Below, piece by piece: positions 39,201 through 47,919 of a DNA stretch of 64,000 nucleotides. The notes under the pieces were generated by a model. The model was given only the letters and a program-made list of their open reading frames with translations. It searched no databases and was not told where the DNA came from. Position numbers and translations under genes: made by a program. Position 1 is the first letter of the stretch; every line of letters begins with the position of its first letter. The stretch is from NCBI RefSeq assembly GCF_030553075.1, contig NZ_CP130701.1:558001-622000 (forward strand), in the 5' to 3' direction. Source of the DNA: Halomonas sp. I5-271120. GTDB lineage: Bacteria > Pseudomonadota > Gammaproteobacteria > Pseudomonadales > Halomonadaceae.

Positions 39201-39452
39201 GGTCTGGCGCCGATGATCTTCGAGACTTCCCGTCAGGCGCGCTTCATGATCCCGATGGCGATCTCGATCGGCTTCGGGATCCTGTTCGCTACCCTGATCC
39301 TGCTGGTGCTGGTTCCCTCGCTGTACCTGCTGATCGAGGATGCCCGCCGAACCCTGGGCATGCCTCGGCGCACTGAAGCAGACGAGCGCGATACGGACGA
39401 CCACAGCGCGCAGTCTCCTGATGGAGAAACCCCATACCTGGAGTCGCCATGA
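36273..39452 (+). CDS. RND family efflux pump permease
   Basis: A 1059-residue RND transporter with twelve predicted helices and two large periplasmic loops. The proton relay pair is in the fourth helix (GIVVDDAIIVGEN) and the second half repeats the pattern (LSGIVINDALVLIDT). It resembles the group with short adaptors rather than AcrB itself. It overlaps the adaptor upstream and the sensor kinase downstream (both ATGA), so pump and regulator are made together. Substrates cannot be told from sequence. Confidence 0.9.
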   Translation: MSQPPDHRRIRGPIAWMRDHGVAANLLMLCLILGGLWSSTLITKEVFPRFTLENVNVSVSYPGATPEEVEQSLLLAMESAVQDVEGTDKITATAREGSGSLSIELQDGIETMRAYQDIQQAIDGLTTLPDAAEAPRYSLSGHSRSVIELMLHGDTDALTLRDVGERLRSELLSGDGITKVELSGIRDRQVQVTLDQTALRRYGLDHGDLATRIGNEALNLAGGSLDTRDGEYMVRYEARREGAADFARLPVLSTQDGSVIRLGDIATIKDGFADSDSDSEVLYDGQPAIGLDIYQVGDQTPTELSAVTRELLPALRASLPEGLSLSVADDDSEIYQDRLELLLKNAWLGLALVLVLLGLFLEARLAFWVTLGIPTAFLGSLLFLPLMDVSINMISMFAFIIALGIVVDDAIIVGENIHAHRERGASPREAAILGAREIAVPLAFAILSNIVAFLPLLFLPGFLGLIFGIIPMVVICIFALSWIEAVFILPAHLSHASRAPNRLLAPLDRLRRRVQGGLDRFTQGPFRSLLERSLDYRGLTVALAMAMLVLALGWLGSGRLGFTLMPRVESHQAGVTANLPAGSPIADDRALRNQLLAALKRVEQRDDGPVLAASSATIDADSLSVVAFLDTEADDNWSTGQLSRAWREEVGHPTGADTLLFESDVGGPGSGAGLTIRLSAADSASLEKAAKRVAERLADYQPLSDIDSGLENGKRELRLSLTATGRALGLDGSDLAGQLRGPLQGATALKQQQGRNEVEVKVLLPESDRTSLAQLEGLSVLTPDGVEVPLSRVAHIITDTAASTITRINGRRVIDVTANATPPTAVNQVITSLKEEVFPQLRADIPGLNIGFGGRQQETSDNLKSLQTSLLFTLAALYLLLAIPFRSYLQPLLVMAAIPFGLIGAVIGHLLMGYGLSVISLLGMLALSGIVINDALVLIDTANRHRRAGQDPRSAVTAAALRRLRPILLTTLTTFFGLAPMIFETSRQARFMIPMAISIGFGILFATLILLVLVPSLYLLIEDARRTLGMPRRTEADERDTDDHSAQSPDGETPYLESP

Positions 39453-40885
39453 CTGATGACGCTCTGCCTGCAAAACGCCGCCTGGCGCGCCCGGCTCTCT
39501 CGGTGCTGGGCCTCAAGCTGTTCGCGATTATCCTGATCGTCAACGTGGCGATTTCCGGGCTGGTCTTCGTCGGCGTGTCGCGAAGCATCAATAACGGCTT
39601 CATCGACTATCTAGAGACCACTCAGGCTGAGCTGGTGAATAACCTCGCCAACGCCCTCGGCGAAGAGTGGGGACGCAATGGCAACTGGCAGTGGCTGCGC
39701 ACCGATCCGCGAGGCTGGCGAGAACTGGTTCGCCGTCAGCTGTGGCCGGATGGCCGACCACCTCAGATCGGCATCAAGCGCGATCTGGCCCGGGACCGGG
39801 ACTTCGTGCTGCATGACGAGAACGGGCTGCCGGTGATCGGCCTGCCTCCTCGCCGTGACAGACTGCCGGCGAGGCTTGAGTGGGTGCCGATCCGCTATGA
39901 GGGTCGCCAAGTCGGCACCCTGGGCTATGTGCCGCCAGACCAACTGATGGAACACTTGGACGAGCTCTTCCTCGATCAGCAGCAGCGCAACCTGGGGATC
40001 ATCGTCGCCTCACTGGTGTTGGCCTCCCTGCTCCTGGCAGGCGGCTTGTCCTGGTGGCTCGGTCGACGCACCCAGAGCATGGCGCTGGCCACCCGCCGCC
40101 TCACCCAGGGCGACTATGGCGCTCGCCTCACCGAACGCGGTCGCGATGAGCTATCGCGCCTCTCCCAGGACTTCAACGTGCTGGCCGCGACCCTCGAAGC
40201 CAACCGCGAGTCGCGACAGCGCTGGGTGACGGATATCGCCCACGAGCTACGCACCCCGCTTGCGGTGCTGCGCGGCGAGATCGAGGCCATGCAGGACGGC
40301 ATCCGCCCGCTGGACCAGGACAATCTGGACTCGCTATCCCAGGAAGTCGGCCAGCTCGAACGCCTGGTCGGCGACCTGCGCTTACTCGCCCAAAGCGATG
40401 CCGGGGCCCTGGAGGTCTCGCTGGCCCCTCTGGACCTGGCCGACAGCCTCAGGGGGCGCCTGGACGATGCCAAGGGCTGGATCGCCGAGCACGACATCAC
40501 CCTTGCAAGCGACATCCACCCCCCCATGATGATTCGCGGCGATGCCCAGCGGCTGCGCCAGCTGTGGAGCAACCTGATCGATAACACCCTGGCCTACACC
40601 ACGGCGCCGGGACAGCTTCGGGTCACACTAGAGAGGCAAGGCCAGATGGCACGTCTGACCTGGGAAGACAGCGCACCCGGCGTGCCGGAGGCGGAACTTG
40701 AGCGGCTTACCCAGCGGCTCTATCGCGTTGAAGGGTCCCGCAGCCGCAAGAGCGGCGGCTCGGGACTCGGACTCTCGATCGCCGCGGCGCTGGTCAGCGC
40801 CCACGGTGGGACCCTGCATGCCACGCCTTCCCCCCTTGGCGGGCTATGCTGGACCATCGACTTTCCCCTGATGCCTGACGCCTAA
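39449..40885 (+). CDS. baeS: BaeS-like sensor histidine kinase
   Basis: A 478-residue membrane kinase: helix near residues 22-44, periplasmic domain to ~180, second helix (LGIIVASLVLASLLLAGGLS), HAMP linker, then phospho-acceptor His265 in DIAHELRTPLAVL, N box NLIDNTLAYT and G box GSGLGLSIAAALV. Envelope-stress sensing is likely, given the RND pump before it and a Spy-like chaperone after the response regulator. The last codons and the stop are part of a 14-bp repeat array. Confidence 0.87.
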   Translation: MTDDALPAKRRLARPALSVLGLKLFAIILIVNVAISGLVFVGVSRSINNGFIDYLETTQAELVNNLANALGEEWGRNGNWQWLRTDPRGWRELVRRQLWPDGRPPQIGIKRDLARDRDFVLHDENGLPVIGLPPRRDRLPARLEWVPIRYEGRQVGTLGYVPPDQLMEHLDELFLDQQQRNLGIIVASLVLASLLLAGGLSWWLGRRTQSMALATRRLTQGDYGARLTERGRDELSRLSQDFNVLAATLEANRESRQRWVTDIAHELRTPLAVLRGEIEAMQDGIRPLDQDNLDSLSQEVGQLERLVGDLRLLAQSDAGALEVSLAPLDLADSLRGRLDDAKGWIAEHDITLASDIHPPMMIRGDAQRLRQLWSNLIDNTLAYTTAPGQLRVTLERQGQMARLTWEDSAPGVPEAELERLTQRLYRVEGSRSRKSGGSGLGLSIAAALVSAHGGTLHATPSPLGGLCWTIDFPLMPDA

Positions 40886-40924
40886 TGCCTGAAAACTGAT
40901 ACCTGAATACTGATACTTGAAAAC
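40869..40924. repeat. Four-copy 14-bp tandem array spanning the kinase stop codon
   Basis: In-phase copies: TGATGCCTGACGCC (40869-40882), TAATGCCTGAAAAC (40883-40896), TGATACCTGAATAC (40897-40910), TGATACTTGAAAAC (40911-40924). The first encodes the C terminus and the second begins with the TAA stop. Confidence 0.9.
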
Positions 40925-40964
40925 CAGGCCCCACTGAACCCACGGAATCCCCGGAGACATTGGC

Positions 40965-41678
40965 ATGACTGAGGCTTCCCCCAGCCGCATCCTGATCGTC
41001 GAAGACGAACCCAAGATCGCCCGCCTGATCGGCGACTACCTTACCGGCAGCGGCTACATGCCACACCACCTGGACCATGGCGATGAGGTCATGCCCTGGC
41101 TCAACGATCAGCAGCCCGACCTGGTACTGCTCGACCTGATGCTGCCCGGCACCGACGGCCTGGTGCTGTGCCGCCAGATCCGCGATCGCTGGCCGCAGCT
41201 GCCGGTGATCATGCTGACCGCCCGCGTCGAGGAGGTCGACCGCCTGCTGGGCCTCGAGCTCGGCGCCGACGACTACATCTGCAAGCCCTTCAGCCCTCGC
41301 GAAGTGGTCGCCCGCATCAAGGCGGTGCTGCGGCGCAGCCAGGCCCTGCCGCAGGACAGACCCGGCGCCCCCGGAACTCAAGGTGCACTGGTGCTCAACG
41401 AGGATGGCTGGCAGGCGCTGGCCGACGGCCAGGACCTAGCCCTGACCGCCGTCGAATACAAGCTCCTCAAGGTGATGATGGATGCCCAGGGGCGCATCTT
41501 CTCCCGCGACCAGCTGATGGATCACATGTATCGCGACCATCGCATCGTGTCCGAGCGCACCGTGGATTCCCACATCAAGAAGCTCAGGAAGAAGATTGCC
41601 GGTGTCTGGCCCGAGCGTGAGGTGATCCGCTCGATCTATGGCGTGGGTTACAAGTACGAGCCCGAGCCCTTGGACTGA
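40965..41678 (+). CDS. baeR: BaeR-like response regulator (OmpR/PhoB family)
   Basis: A 237-residue regulator with receiver phosphorylation site Asp57 (LVLLDLMLPG), Lys in DYICKPFSPRE, and a C-terminal winged helix with ERTVDSHIKKLRKKI. It is 79 bp after the kinase gene. By analogy with E. coli BaeR it would activate the pump and the spy-like gene in response to envelope stress. Confidence 0.88.
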   Translation: MTEASPSRILIVEDEPKIARLIGDYLTGSGYMPHHLDHGDEVMPWLNDQQPDLVLLDLMLPGTDGLVLCRQIRDRWPQLPVIMLTARVEEVDRLLGLELGADDYICKPFSPREVVARIKAVLRRSQALPQDRPGAPGTQGALVLNEDGWQALADGQDLALTAVEYKLLKVMMDAQGRIFSRDQLMDHMYRDHRIVSERTVDSHIKKLRKKIAGVWPEREVIRSIYGVGYKYEPEPLD

Positions 41679-41861
41679 AACTACGCTCCACACCTAAGCG
41701 CTGAAACCAGCAACTGACGTACAGCAGCCAGGACCGGCGCACCATCATGCTGATTTGCGTCTTGATCGCTGCACAATGGCGCCACAATGCCGGCGGATAC
41801 TCTTCTTATCCGCGGTCGATCGTCGGCCCGGAACGCCAAGCATCAAGACGGGAGTGTCCGC

Positions 41862-42569
41862 ATGAACCCTTTCAAACGCCACCTGCTCGCTATCAGCCTG
41901 GTCTCAAGCCTCGCCCTGCCGCTGACCGCCATCGCCGGCATGCCATCGAATACGCCCAAAGAGATGGGCCCGCATCAGGGGCCGCGCCTGGAAATGATGG
42001 CAGAGCTCGACCTGACCGATGAGCAGCGCAATGCCCTGCAGGAGACACGTCAAACCTTCCGGCAAGAGCACCAGGCACTGCGCGAGCAAGAACGCACCGC
42101 CATTGACGACATCCTCACCGAGGAGCAGCGCGCCAGCCTGTCGGCAACCCTTGAGCGGCATCAAGGTGCAGCGCGCCATGATCAGCGCCAGGCGCGTCAG
42201 CAAGTAAGGCTTGATGCACTGCTCGACAGCTGGTCACTAAGCGATGAAGATCGCGCTACGCTGAACGACGCACGCCAGGCCTTGATGGACAAGATGCGTG
42301 CCCTGCACGATGCGACATACGACAGCCGCGAGGAAAAGCGTGCCGCCATCGAGGCCCTGCGCCAGGAACATCAAGCGGCGCTGGCCGACGTACTCAACGA
42401 AGCACAGCGTCACGCTCTGGTCGTATTCATGATGCCCCACCACGACAAGCTCTCGCGCGACCACCTTGGTGGCGAAGGAGGTGAGCATCGTCATGAGCGG
42501 CATGGTGAACACAAAGGCAGCTACCAGGGAGAACCCCAGCAGTCCGCCGAGGCCAACGGCAACGGCTGA
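41862..42569 (+). CDS. Spy/CpxP-like LTxxQ periplasmic chaperone
   Basis: A 235-residue secreted protein. The signal peptide (FKRHLLAISLVSSLALPLTA) is cut at AIA-G near residue 26. Two LTxxQ-type repeats occur (LTDEQRNALQETRQ; LTEEQRASLSA) and the rest is highly charged and helical, ending in a His/Gly/Glu-rich tail (GGEGGEHRHERHGEHKG). Such proteins bind unfolded periplasmic proteins and some bind metals. GGGAG precedes the ATG. BaeSR controls spy in E. coli. Confidence 0.8.
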   Translation: MNPFKRHLLAISLVSSLALPLTAIAGMPSNTPKEMGPHQGPRLEMMAELDLTDEQRNALQETRQTFRQEHQALREQERTAIDDILTEEQRASLSATLERHQGAARHDQRQARQQVRLDALLDSWSLSDEDRATLNDARQALMDKMRALHDATYDSREEKRAAIEALRQEHQAALADVLNEAQRHALVVFMMPHHDKLSRDHLGGEGGEHRHERHGEHKGSYQGEPQQSAEANGNG

Positions 42570-42638
42570 TCCTCGCTAGCAGTCGACAGGTGCAATCCGG
42601 CCCGATGCCGTCACGCTCGACGTTTGGATGCTGGTATT

Positions 42639-42663
42639 GATGCCCGGCCCCTTGCCGGGCATC
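42639..42663 (+). terminator. Hairpin after the Spy-like gene
   Basis: Perfect 10-bp stem GATGCCCGGC/GCCGGGCATC with a five-base loop, 69 bp after the stop. No T tract follows. Confidence 0.6.
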
Positions 42664-42678
42664 GCACATCTGACCAAC

Positions 42679-42714
42679 TCACCTCAGAACCAACCTCAGA
42701 ACCAACCTCAGAGC
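42679..42714. repeat. Three-copy 12-bp tandem repeat
   Basis: TCACCTCAGAAC (42679-42690), CAACCTCAGAAC (42691-42702), CAACCTCAGAGC (42703-42714). Confidence 0.85.
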
Positions 42715-42954
42715 CAGGCCGCGACTTCGAAATGTCTTTCCCGCGCCTGGCCCAGCCCCACCCTCACGTTTCAGCCCACCTCCTGCCCCTTCCTGGATCC
42801 CAGCACTGCACGGCCCCCCAGTCCCGCCGACACCGTGTCTGTGGCCACATGGCGCCTTGCTCTTATCACGCCAGCACCACGCAAGGATCAGGCGCCATTT
42901 CCCAAGCCAATCGCCGTCAACGGTTGAAGGTTAATTCAGAAGCCTGTATTTTAT

Positions 42955-42975
42955 TTGAACGGTCAATCAATAAAA
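42955..42975 (-). promoter_or_regulatory. BetI-type operator, distal copy
   Basis: Read on the minus strand this 21-bp box begins TTTTATTGATTG and continues ACCGTTCAA. It matches the box at 43069-43089 at 19 of 21 positions but in the opposite orientation. The TTGA-N-CGTTCAA layout resembles BetI sites. Confidence 0.6.
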
Positions 42976-43068
42976 AGCCGTCATGGCATGTCACCATCAC
43001 CATGGCGAAAACAGCTCAGAACGCGCCCCGCCTCATCCGCGGTGTGCGATGCGTCACGTTTATCGTTA

Positions 43069-43089
43069 TTTTATTGATTGGTCGTTCAA
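43069..43089 (+). promoter_or_regulatory. BetI-type operator, proximal copy
   Basis: The box TTTTATTGATTG-GTCGTTCAA is part of the inverted repeat TTGATTGGTCGTTCAATCAA (43074-43093). It lies 51 bp upstream of the BCCT start, where a repressor would block transcription. Confidence 0.65.
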
Positions 43090-43139
43090 TCAAAATAAAT
43101 GAAGCACCTTCTTCAACGACACAAGGGAGTCTGCCCACT

Positions 43140-45188
43140 ATGGCGCAAGACATGAAAGCCACCGAACGACGAGATCGCCTCAACCCCGTCGTCTTTATGG
43201 GGTCAGCAGCCGGCATCCTGCTGTTCCTGATCTTCACCATGACCTTCACCGAAAAGGCCGGCGCCATCTTTAACGCGGGCCTGGCATGGATCAACGATAC
43301 CTTCGGCTGGTATTACATGCTGGCCGCCGTGGCCTATCTGGTCTTCGTGGTAGTGATCGGCTTTTCACGGGCCGGCTCGATCCGCCTGGGCCCTGACCAC
43401 TCGCGCCCGGAATTTTCGCTGGTCTCCTGGGCATCCATGCTGTTCGCCGCGGGCATCGGCATCGATCTGCTGTTCTTCTGCGTAGCCGAGCCGCTGTCGC
43501 ACTATCTCACGCCGCCCGACCTGGCGCCCGAGAGTGCCGCTGCATTACGTCAAGCCGTTCCCCAGACTTTCTTCCACTGGGGCCTGACCGGCTGGGGCAT
43601 GTATGTGCTGATGGGCATGGCACTGGCCTACTTCAGCTATCGCCATCGCCTACCGCTGGCCATCCGCAGCGCGCTTTATCCGCTGCTCGGCAACCGCATC
43701 AATGGTCCGATCGGTAACGCGGTCGACATCACCGCCGTGATTTCCACGGTATTCGGTATCGCCACCAGCCTCGGCATCGGCGTCATCCAGCTCAACTACG
43801 GCCTGACCTTCCTGTTCGACGTGCCGGAGAGCCTGACCACCCAGATCATTCTGATCGTGCTGGTCGTGATCCTCGCTACCATCTCCGTGGTAACCGGCGT
43901 CGAGAAGGGTATCCGTCGCCTGTCCGAGTTCAACATGCTGTTGGCCACTGCGCTGCTGCTGTTCGTGCTCTTCCAGGGCCAGACCCTGCACCTGCTCGAC
44001 GCGCTGGTGCTGAATGCCGGTGACTACCTGAGTGGCTTCCTTGCCAAGAGCTTCGACACCTACGCCTTTGCCGGCGAAGATGCCCAGCAGTGGATGGGCT
44101 GGTGGACGATCTTCTTCTGGGGCTGGTGGATCGCCTGGACGCCGTTCGTCGGCCTGTTCCTGGCACGCATCTCCCGTGGTCGTACTATCCGTGAATTCGT
44201 CACCGGTGCCCTACTGATCCCGCTCGGCTTCATGATGGCCTGGATGTCGATCTTCGGTAACAGCGGTATCGATATGGTCGCCAACCAGGGGCTGGTGGAA
44301 CTCGGTCAACAGGCCCTGAACAGCCCGCAGACCACCATCTATACCTTCCTCGAGCAGTATCCGTACATCGGCATCACCGCCTCGGTGGTCACCGTGCTGG
44401 GCGTGGTGTTCTTCGTCACCTCCGCCGACTCCGGCGCTCTGGTGCTGGCGAACTTCACCACCATCCTGTCGGACGTGAACCACGATGCGCCGATCCGCCT
44501 GCGTATCTTCTGGTCCGCGGTCATCGGCCTGATCACCATCGCCCTGCTGATGGCCGGCGGTCTCGATGCACTGCAGAGTGCCGTGGTGATCACCGCCCTG
44601 CCCTTCTCACTGGTGATCTTCGCCATCATGGCCGGCCTGACCCGTGCCCTGCGTCTGGAGACCCACAAGGCCGACGCCCGCCAGCAGGTTGGCAGTGGCG
44701 CCGTTCAGGGCGACTGGCGCGAGCGCCTCGACCGGGCACTGGACACCTCGAACCGGGCTGGTACCGCGGCAACCATTGAGCACGCCATTCGTCCGGCGCT
44801 GACTCAGCTCGCCGAAGAGCTCAAGAGCCGTGGCCAGGCCGCTTACGTCAGCGAGACTCAGATCGATGGCGAACCGCTGCCGCGTGTGACCCTGCAGGTC
44901 GACCTCGAAGAAGCGCCGAGCTTCGTCTACGAGGTTCGCTCCCAGCGCCTGCGCACGCCGAGCTTCCTCCAGGTGGACGACGACTACTACCTGCGCCTGG
45001 ACGTCTATCTGGCCGAAGGTGCCCTGGGACAGGATCTCAACGGCTGCACCCGCAATCAGGTAGTGCATGACGTGCTCGCCGAGTACGAGCGCCACCTGCA
45101 GTTCCTGAGCACGGCCGGAGAAGCCGGTGCTGTGCCGGCCATGCCGGGCTCGATCGGCGACATGGAGACCATGCCCAGCGCCAATTAA
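43140..45188 (+). CDS. betT: BCCT family choline/betaine transporter (BetT-like)
   Basis: A 682-residue carrier with 12 predicted helices. The signature tryptophan-rich stretch and following loop read WWIAWTPFVGLFLARISRGR. A long hydrophilic C-terminal domain (~residues 500-682), as in BetT, serves osmotic activation. It would import choline or betaine with protons or sodium. The ATG at 43140 has AGGGAG upstream. BetI-type boxes upstream point to choline control, but betI is not in the window. A strong terminator follows. Confidence 0.88.
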   Translation: MAQDMKATERRDRLNPVVFMGSAAGILLFLIFTMTFTEKAGAIFNAGLAWINDTFGWYYMLAAVAYLVFVVVIGFSRAGSIRLGPDHSRPEFSLVSWASMLFAAGIGIDLLFFCVAEPLSHYLTPPDLAPESAAALRQAVPQTFFHWGLTGWGMYVLMGMALAYFSYRHRLPLAIRSALYPLLGNRINGPIGNAVDITAVISTVFGIATSLGIGVIQLNYGLTFLFDVPESLTTQIILIVLVVILATISVVTGVEKGIRRLSEFNMLLATALLLFVLFQGQTLHLLDALVLNAGDYLSGFLAKSFDTYAFAGEDAQQWMGWWTIFFWGWWIAWTPFVGLFLARISRGRTIREFVTGALLIPLGFMMAWMSIFGNSGIDMVANQGLVELGQQALNSPQTTIYTFLEQYPYIGITASVVTVLGVVFFVTSADSGALVLANFTTILSDVNHDAPIRLRIFWSAVIGLITIALLMAGGLDALQSAVVITALPFSLVIFAIMAGLTRALRLETHKADARQQVGSGAVQGDWRERLDRALDTSNRAGTAATIEHAIRPALTQLAEELKSRGQAAYVSETQIDGEPLPRVTLQVDLEEAPSFVYEVRSQRLRTPSFLQVDDDYYLRLDVYLAEGALGQDLNGCTRNQVVHDVLAEYERHLQFLSTAGEAGAVPAMPGSIGDMETMPSAN

Positions 45189-45258
45189 GGCGCCCGCGCA
45201 AGCACGGCATGATCCTCCGGGGCCCTGAGTCATGAACCTCGAGCCCCAGAACGCCAAA

Positions 45259-45287
45259 CGGCGACTCTACGGAGTCGCCGTTTTTTT
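45259..45287 (+). terminator. Intrinsic terminator after the BCCT gene
   Basis: CGGCGACTC/GAGTCGCCG stem (45259-45267 with 45272-45280), TACG loop, then seven T residues. Confidence 0.9.
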
Positions 45288-45345
45288 GGTTAGCGCTGCG
45301 CGGCTGAACTAGCCACCACAGGCGGATCACTCGCTCCAGCGACCC

Positions 45346-45993
45346 TCAGGAATCTGGCAGACCCCGTTGCTCGCGCTGCTCGGCCGTCAGCAGGTCCTGC
45401 AGGGCATTGTGCAACCGCAGCCGCTCCTCAAGCATGGCCCCGTGCAGCTCGGCCAGCCGCTGGTTCAGGGTCCGGGCCTGGTCGGGATCAGGGCGAGGAT
45501 CCTGCAGCAGTAAACTCAGGTCCAGACGCAATTCGGCCATTTCCTCCATGCGCGCGAACTGGGCGCTGCGATGCGCGCGCAGCAGCTCGCGAACCTGTTT
45601 CACCTGCTCGGCGCTCAAACCATCGAAGAAGATGCCCCCCGGCATGCCAGACATCATACCGGGACCCATACCAAGCCCCGGCCCCATGTCATCCATCATG
45701 TCGCCATGCCGGCCGCCATAGTAACCGCCGTCTTGGTCACCTTGACGACCGCCCATCATGCCGGGCCCCATGCCATGACCTTCGCCATGACCTTCGCCAT
45801 GACCTTGGCGATACCCTTGGCCATAACCTCCGCCCATCATGCCGTGGTGCACGCTCTCTGTCCCATCATCTCGCACACCCTCTCCCCCGCCATGACCAAA
45901 CGCACTGCCCACGCCCAGCGCCACTACAAGTACTGGTGCTGATGCAAGTGCCAGCAGGCAGGGCGTCCAGCGGCGCCGCTCTTGTCGTTTCAT
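45346..45993 (-). CDS. Spy/CpxP-like periplasmic protein with His/Met/Gly-rich repeats
   Basis: A 215-residue secreted protein. A basic start and a hydrophobic core (PCLLALASAPVLVVALGVGS) form a signal peptide. The mature N-terminal half is rich in Gly, His and Met, with GHGEGHGEGHGMGPGMMGG and several MMGG/MMSG motifs, resembling copper or other soft-metal ligands. The C-terminal half is a helical LTxxQ-like domain (LSAEQVKQVRELLRAHRSAQ). The ATG at 45993 has AGGAGAGG upstream. It is likely a periplasmic metal-stress protein; no metal pump gene is nearby. Confidence 0.78.
   Translation of the reverse strand: MKRQERRRWTPCLLALASAPVLVVALGVGSAFGHGGGEGVRDDGTESVHHGMMGGGYGQGYRQGHGEGHGEGHGMGPGMMGGRQGDQDGGYYGGRHGDMMDDMGPGLGMGPGMMSGMPGGIFFDGLSAEQVKQVRELLRAHRSAQFARMEEMAELRLDLSLLLQDPRPDPDQARTLNQRLAELHGAMLEERLRLHNALQDLLTAEQREQRGLPDS
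45774..45809. repeat. Three-copy 12-bp coding repeat (Gly-Glu-Gly-His)
   Basis: CATGACCTTCGC at 45774-45785 and 45786-45797, then CATGACCTTGGC at 45798-45809, encoding GEGH/GQGH-type units on the minus strand. Confidence 0.85.
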
Positions 45994-46199
45994 GATCGCC
46001 TCTCCTGCGGGCCCAAGACGTGGCCCGGCTGTCACCGCTCGAATGGGCCCCATGATGCGCCCGCTACTACAAGGATAGCCGCGCTGCCTAACGCAGCCAT
46101 GACGTGCATCAAGGCTTGGCCTGAGAAGGAGGCGTAGGTGGCCTGACGACCCTGACTGTCTGTAGCAGCACTTGCCAGACATATGGTTCAGCCACAGAA

Positions 46200-46229
46200 A
46201 AAGGGGCGCGACCGATGTCGCGCCCCTTT
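46200..46229 (-). terminator. Intrinsic terminator after the aldehyde dehydrogenase gene
   Basis: Perfect 13-bp stem (46200-46212 with 46217-46229), loop CGAT; read on the minus strand the stem ends in T residues (TTTTCTG). It is 70 bp beyond the stop. Confidence 0.8.
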
Positions 46230-46299
46230 CTCTTTAGCTGCACCTGTGCGCCAAGATCGGCAACGAGGGCAGCCGGGCCTCCTGGCCCGGCGCATGGCC

Positions 46300-47820
46300 T
46301 CAGAAGAAGCCCAGCGGGTTGATATCGTAGCTGACCAGCAGGTTCTTGGTCTGCTGATAGTGCTCGAGCGCCATCTTGTGAGTCTCACGGCCGACACCGG
46401 ACTTCTTGTAGCCACCGAAGGCGGCATGGGCCGGGTACTGGTGATAGCAGTTGGTCCACACCCGCCCGGCCTGGATCCCGCGGCCCATGCGGAAGGCCAC
46501 ATTCATGTCGCGGCTCCAGACCCCGGCGCCAAGGCCAAACTCGGTATCGTTGGCAATCGCCAGCGCTTCCTCCTCGTCCTTGAAAGTGGTCACCGCCACC
46601 ACCGGACCGAAGATTTCCTCCTGGAAGACCCGCATCTTGTTGTGGCCCTTGAGCAGGGTCGGCTGGATATAGAAGCCCTTGTCGAACGCCGCCTCGACAC
46701 GTTCCACATGACCGCCGGTCAGGAACTCGGCGCCTTCTTCGCGGGCGACCTCCATATAGGACATGATCTTGTCGAACTGCTCCTTGGAGGCCTGAGCGCC
46801 CACCTGCACCTCGGTATCCAGCGGGTTGCCGCGCTTGATCGACTGGGTGCGCTCCATGACCCGCGCCATGAAGTCGTCGTACATGCTCTCCTGGATCAGC
46901 GCCCGCGACGGGCAGGTGCAGACCTCGCCCTGATTGAAGAAGGCCAGCACCAGGCCTTCCACCGCTTTGTCGATAAAGGCGGGTTCGGCATTCATGATGT
47001 CGGCGAAGTAGATGTTCGGCGACTTGCCGCCGAGCTCAACGGTGGAGGGAATGATGTTCTCGGCGGCGCACTTTAGGATATGCGAGCCAACCGGAGTGGA
47101 GCCTGTGAAGGCGATCTTGGCGATGCGCTTGCTGCTGGCCAGCGCCTGACCGGCCTCGGCGCCGTAGCCGTTGACGACATTGACCACGCCTGGCGGCAAC
47201 AGGTCGTGGATCAACTCCATCACCTTGAGGATCGAGGCCGGCGTCTGTTCGGCCGGTTTGAGCACCACGCAATTACCGGCGGCCAGCGCCGGAGCCAGCT
47301 TCCAGGTGGCCATCAGGATCGGGAAGTTCCAGGGAATGATCTGCCCCACCACCCCCAGCGGCTCGTGGAAATGGTAGGAAACGGTGTTGTTGTCGATATC
47401 CGCAGCGGTGCCTTCCTGGGCGCGGATGCAGCCAGCGAAGTAGCGGAAGTGATCCACCGCCAGCGGCAAATCGGCGTTGAGGGTCTCGCGCACCGCCTTG
47501 CCGTTGTCCCAGGTCTCGGCCACGGCCAGAGCCTCTAGATTCTGCTCGATGCGATCAGCGATCTTCAGAAGAATGTTGCTTCGCTCGGCCGCCGAGCTAC
47601 GCCCCCAGGCCGGGGCCGCACGGTGAGCGGCATCCAGCGCCAGATCGATGTCCTCGGCCGTGGAGCGCGGGATCTGGCAGAACACCTCGCCATTCACCGG
47701 GCTAACATTATCGAAATACTGCCCCTTGATAGGGGCAACGAACTCGCCGTCGATGAAGTTGCCGTAGCGCTCGGCAAACGATACCAGCGCATCGGCGCTA
47801 CCGGGGTTGGCATAGATCAT
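46300..47820 (-). CDS. exaC: ExaC/AldB-type NAD-dependent aldehyde (acetaldehyde) dehydrogenase
   Basis: A 506-residue aldehyde dehydrogenase with Asn165 (PWNFP), Glu262 (VELGG) and nucleophile Cys301 ([11 protein letters not shown]); the CTC spacing is usual in acetaldehyde dehydrogenases of the AldB/ExaC group. It oxidises the aldehyde made by the neighbouring alcohol dehydrogenase. The ATG is preceded by a 17-bp tandem repeat, and ~100 bp upstream lies a 50-bp element also found before the alcohol dehydrogenase gene. Confidence 0.88.
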   Translation of the reverse strand: MIYANPGSADALVSFAERYGNFIDGEFVAPIKGQYFDNVSPVNGEVFCQIPRSTAEDIDLALDAAHRAAPAWGRSSAAERSNILLKIADRIEQNLEALAVAETWDNGKAVRETLNADLPLAVDHFRYFAGCIRAQEGTAADIDNNTVSYHFHEPLGVVGQIIPWNFPILMATWKLAPALAAGNCVVLKPAEQTPASILKVMELIHDLLPPGVVNVVNGYGAEAGQALASSKRIAKIAFTGSTPVGSHILKCAAENIIPSTVELGGKSPNIYFADIMNAEPAFIDKAVEGLVLAFFNQGEVCTCPSRALIQESMYDDFMARVMERTQSIKRGNPLDTEVQVGAQASKEQFDKIMSYMEVAREEGAEFLTGGHVERVEAAFDKGFYIQPTLLKGHNKMRVFQEEIFGPVVAVTTFKDEEEALAIANDTEFGLGAGVWSRDMNVAFRMGRGIQAGRVWTNCYHQYPAHAAFGGYKKSGVGRETHKMALEHYQQTKNLLVSYDINPLGFF

Positions 47821-47844
47821 GGCGTGACTCCTGAATTGACTATT

Positions 47845-47878
47845 ATCGTTATGGACGAATCATCGTTATGGACGGATC
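47845..47878. repeat. Two-copy 17-bp tandem repeat before the aldehyde dehydrogenase gene
   Basis: ATCGTTATGGACGAATC (47845-47861) and ATCGTTATGGACGGATC (47862-47878), 16 of 17 identical, 25 bp upstream of the start. Confidence 0.85.
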
Positions 47879-47919
47879 GTGAATACCGTACTCTCAGTGT
47901 TGGCCAGTTATGCCGGGCG

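Larger units (their letters stand above)
42570..43139. other. 570-bp region upstream of the BCCT gene
   Basis: It contains a terminator hairpin (42639-42663), a 12-bp repeat array (42679-42714) and two BetI-type boxes (42955-42975, 43069-43089). The stretch 42750-42930 shows no clear structure. An open frame runs into the BCCT gene but the added sequence is not protein-like. Confidence 0.6.

Noticed and set aside
42624..43139. A 172-codon N-terminal extension of the first BCCT carrier
   Set aside because: It would run through a repeat array and both BetI-type boxes; the carrier family begins near MAQDMKATERRDRLNP at 43140.
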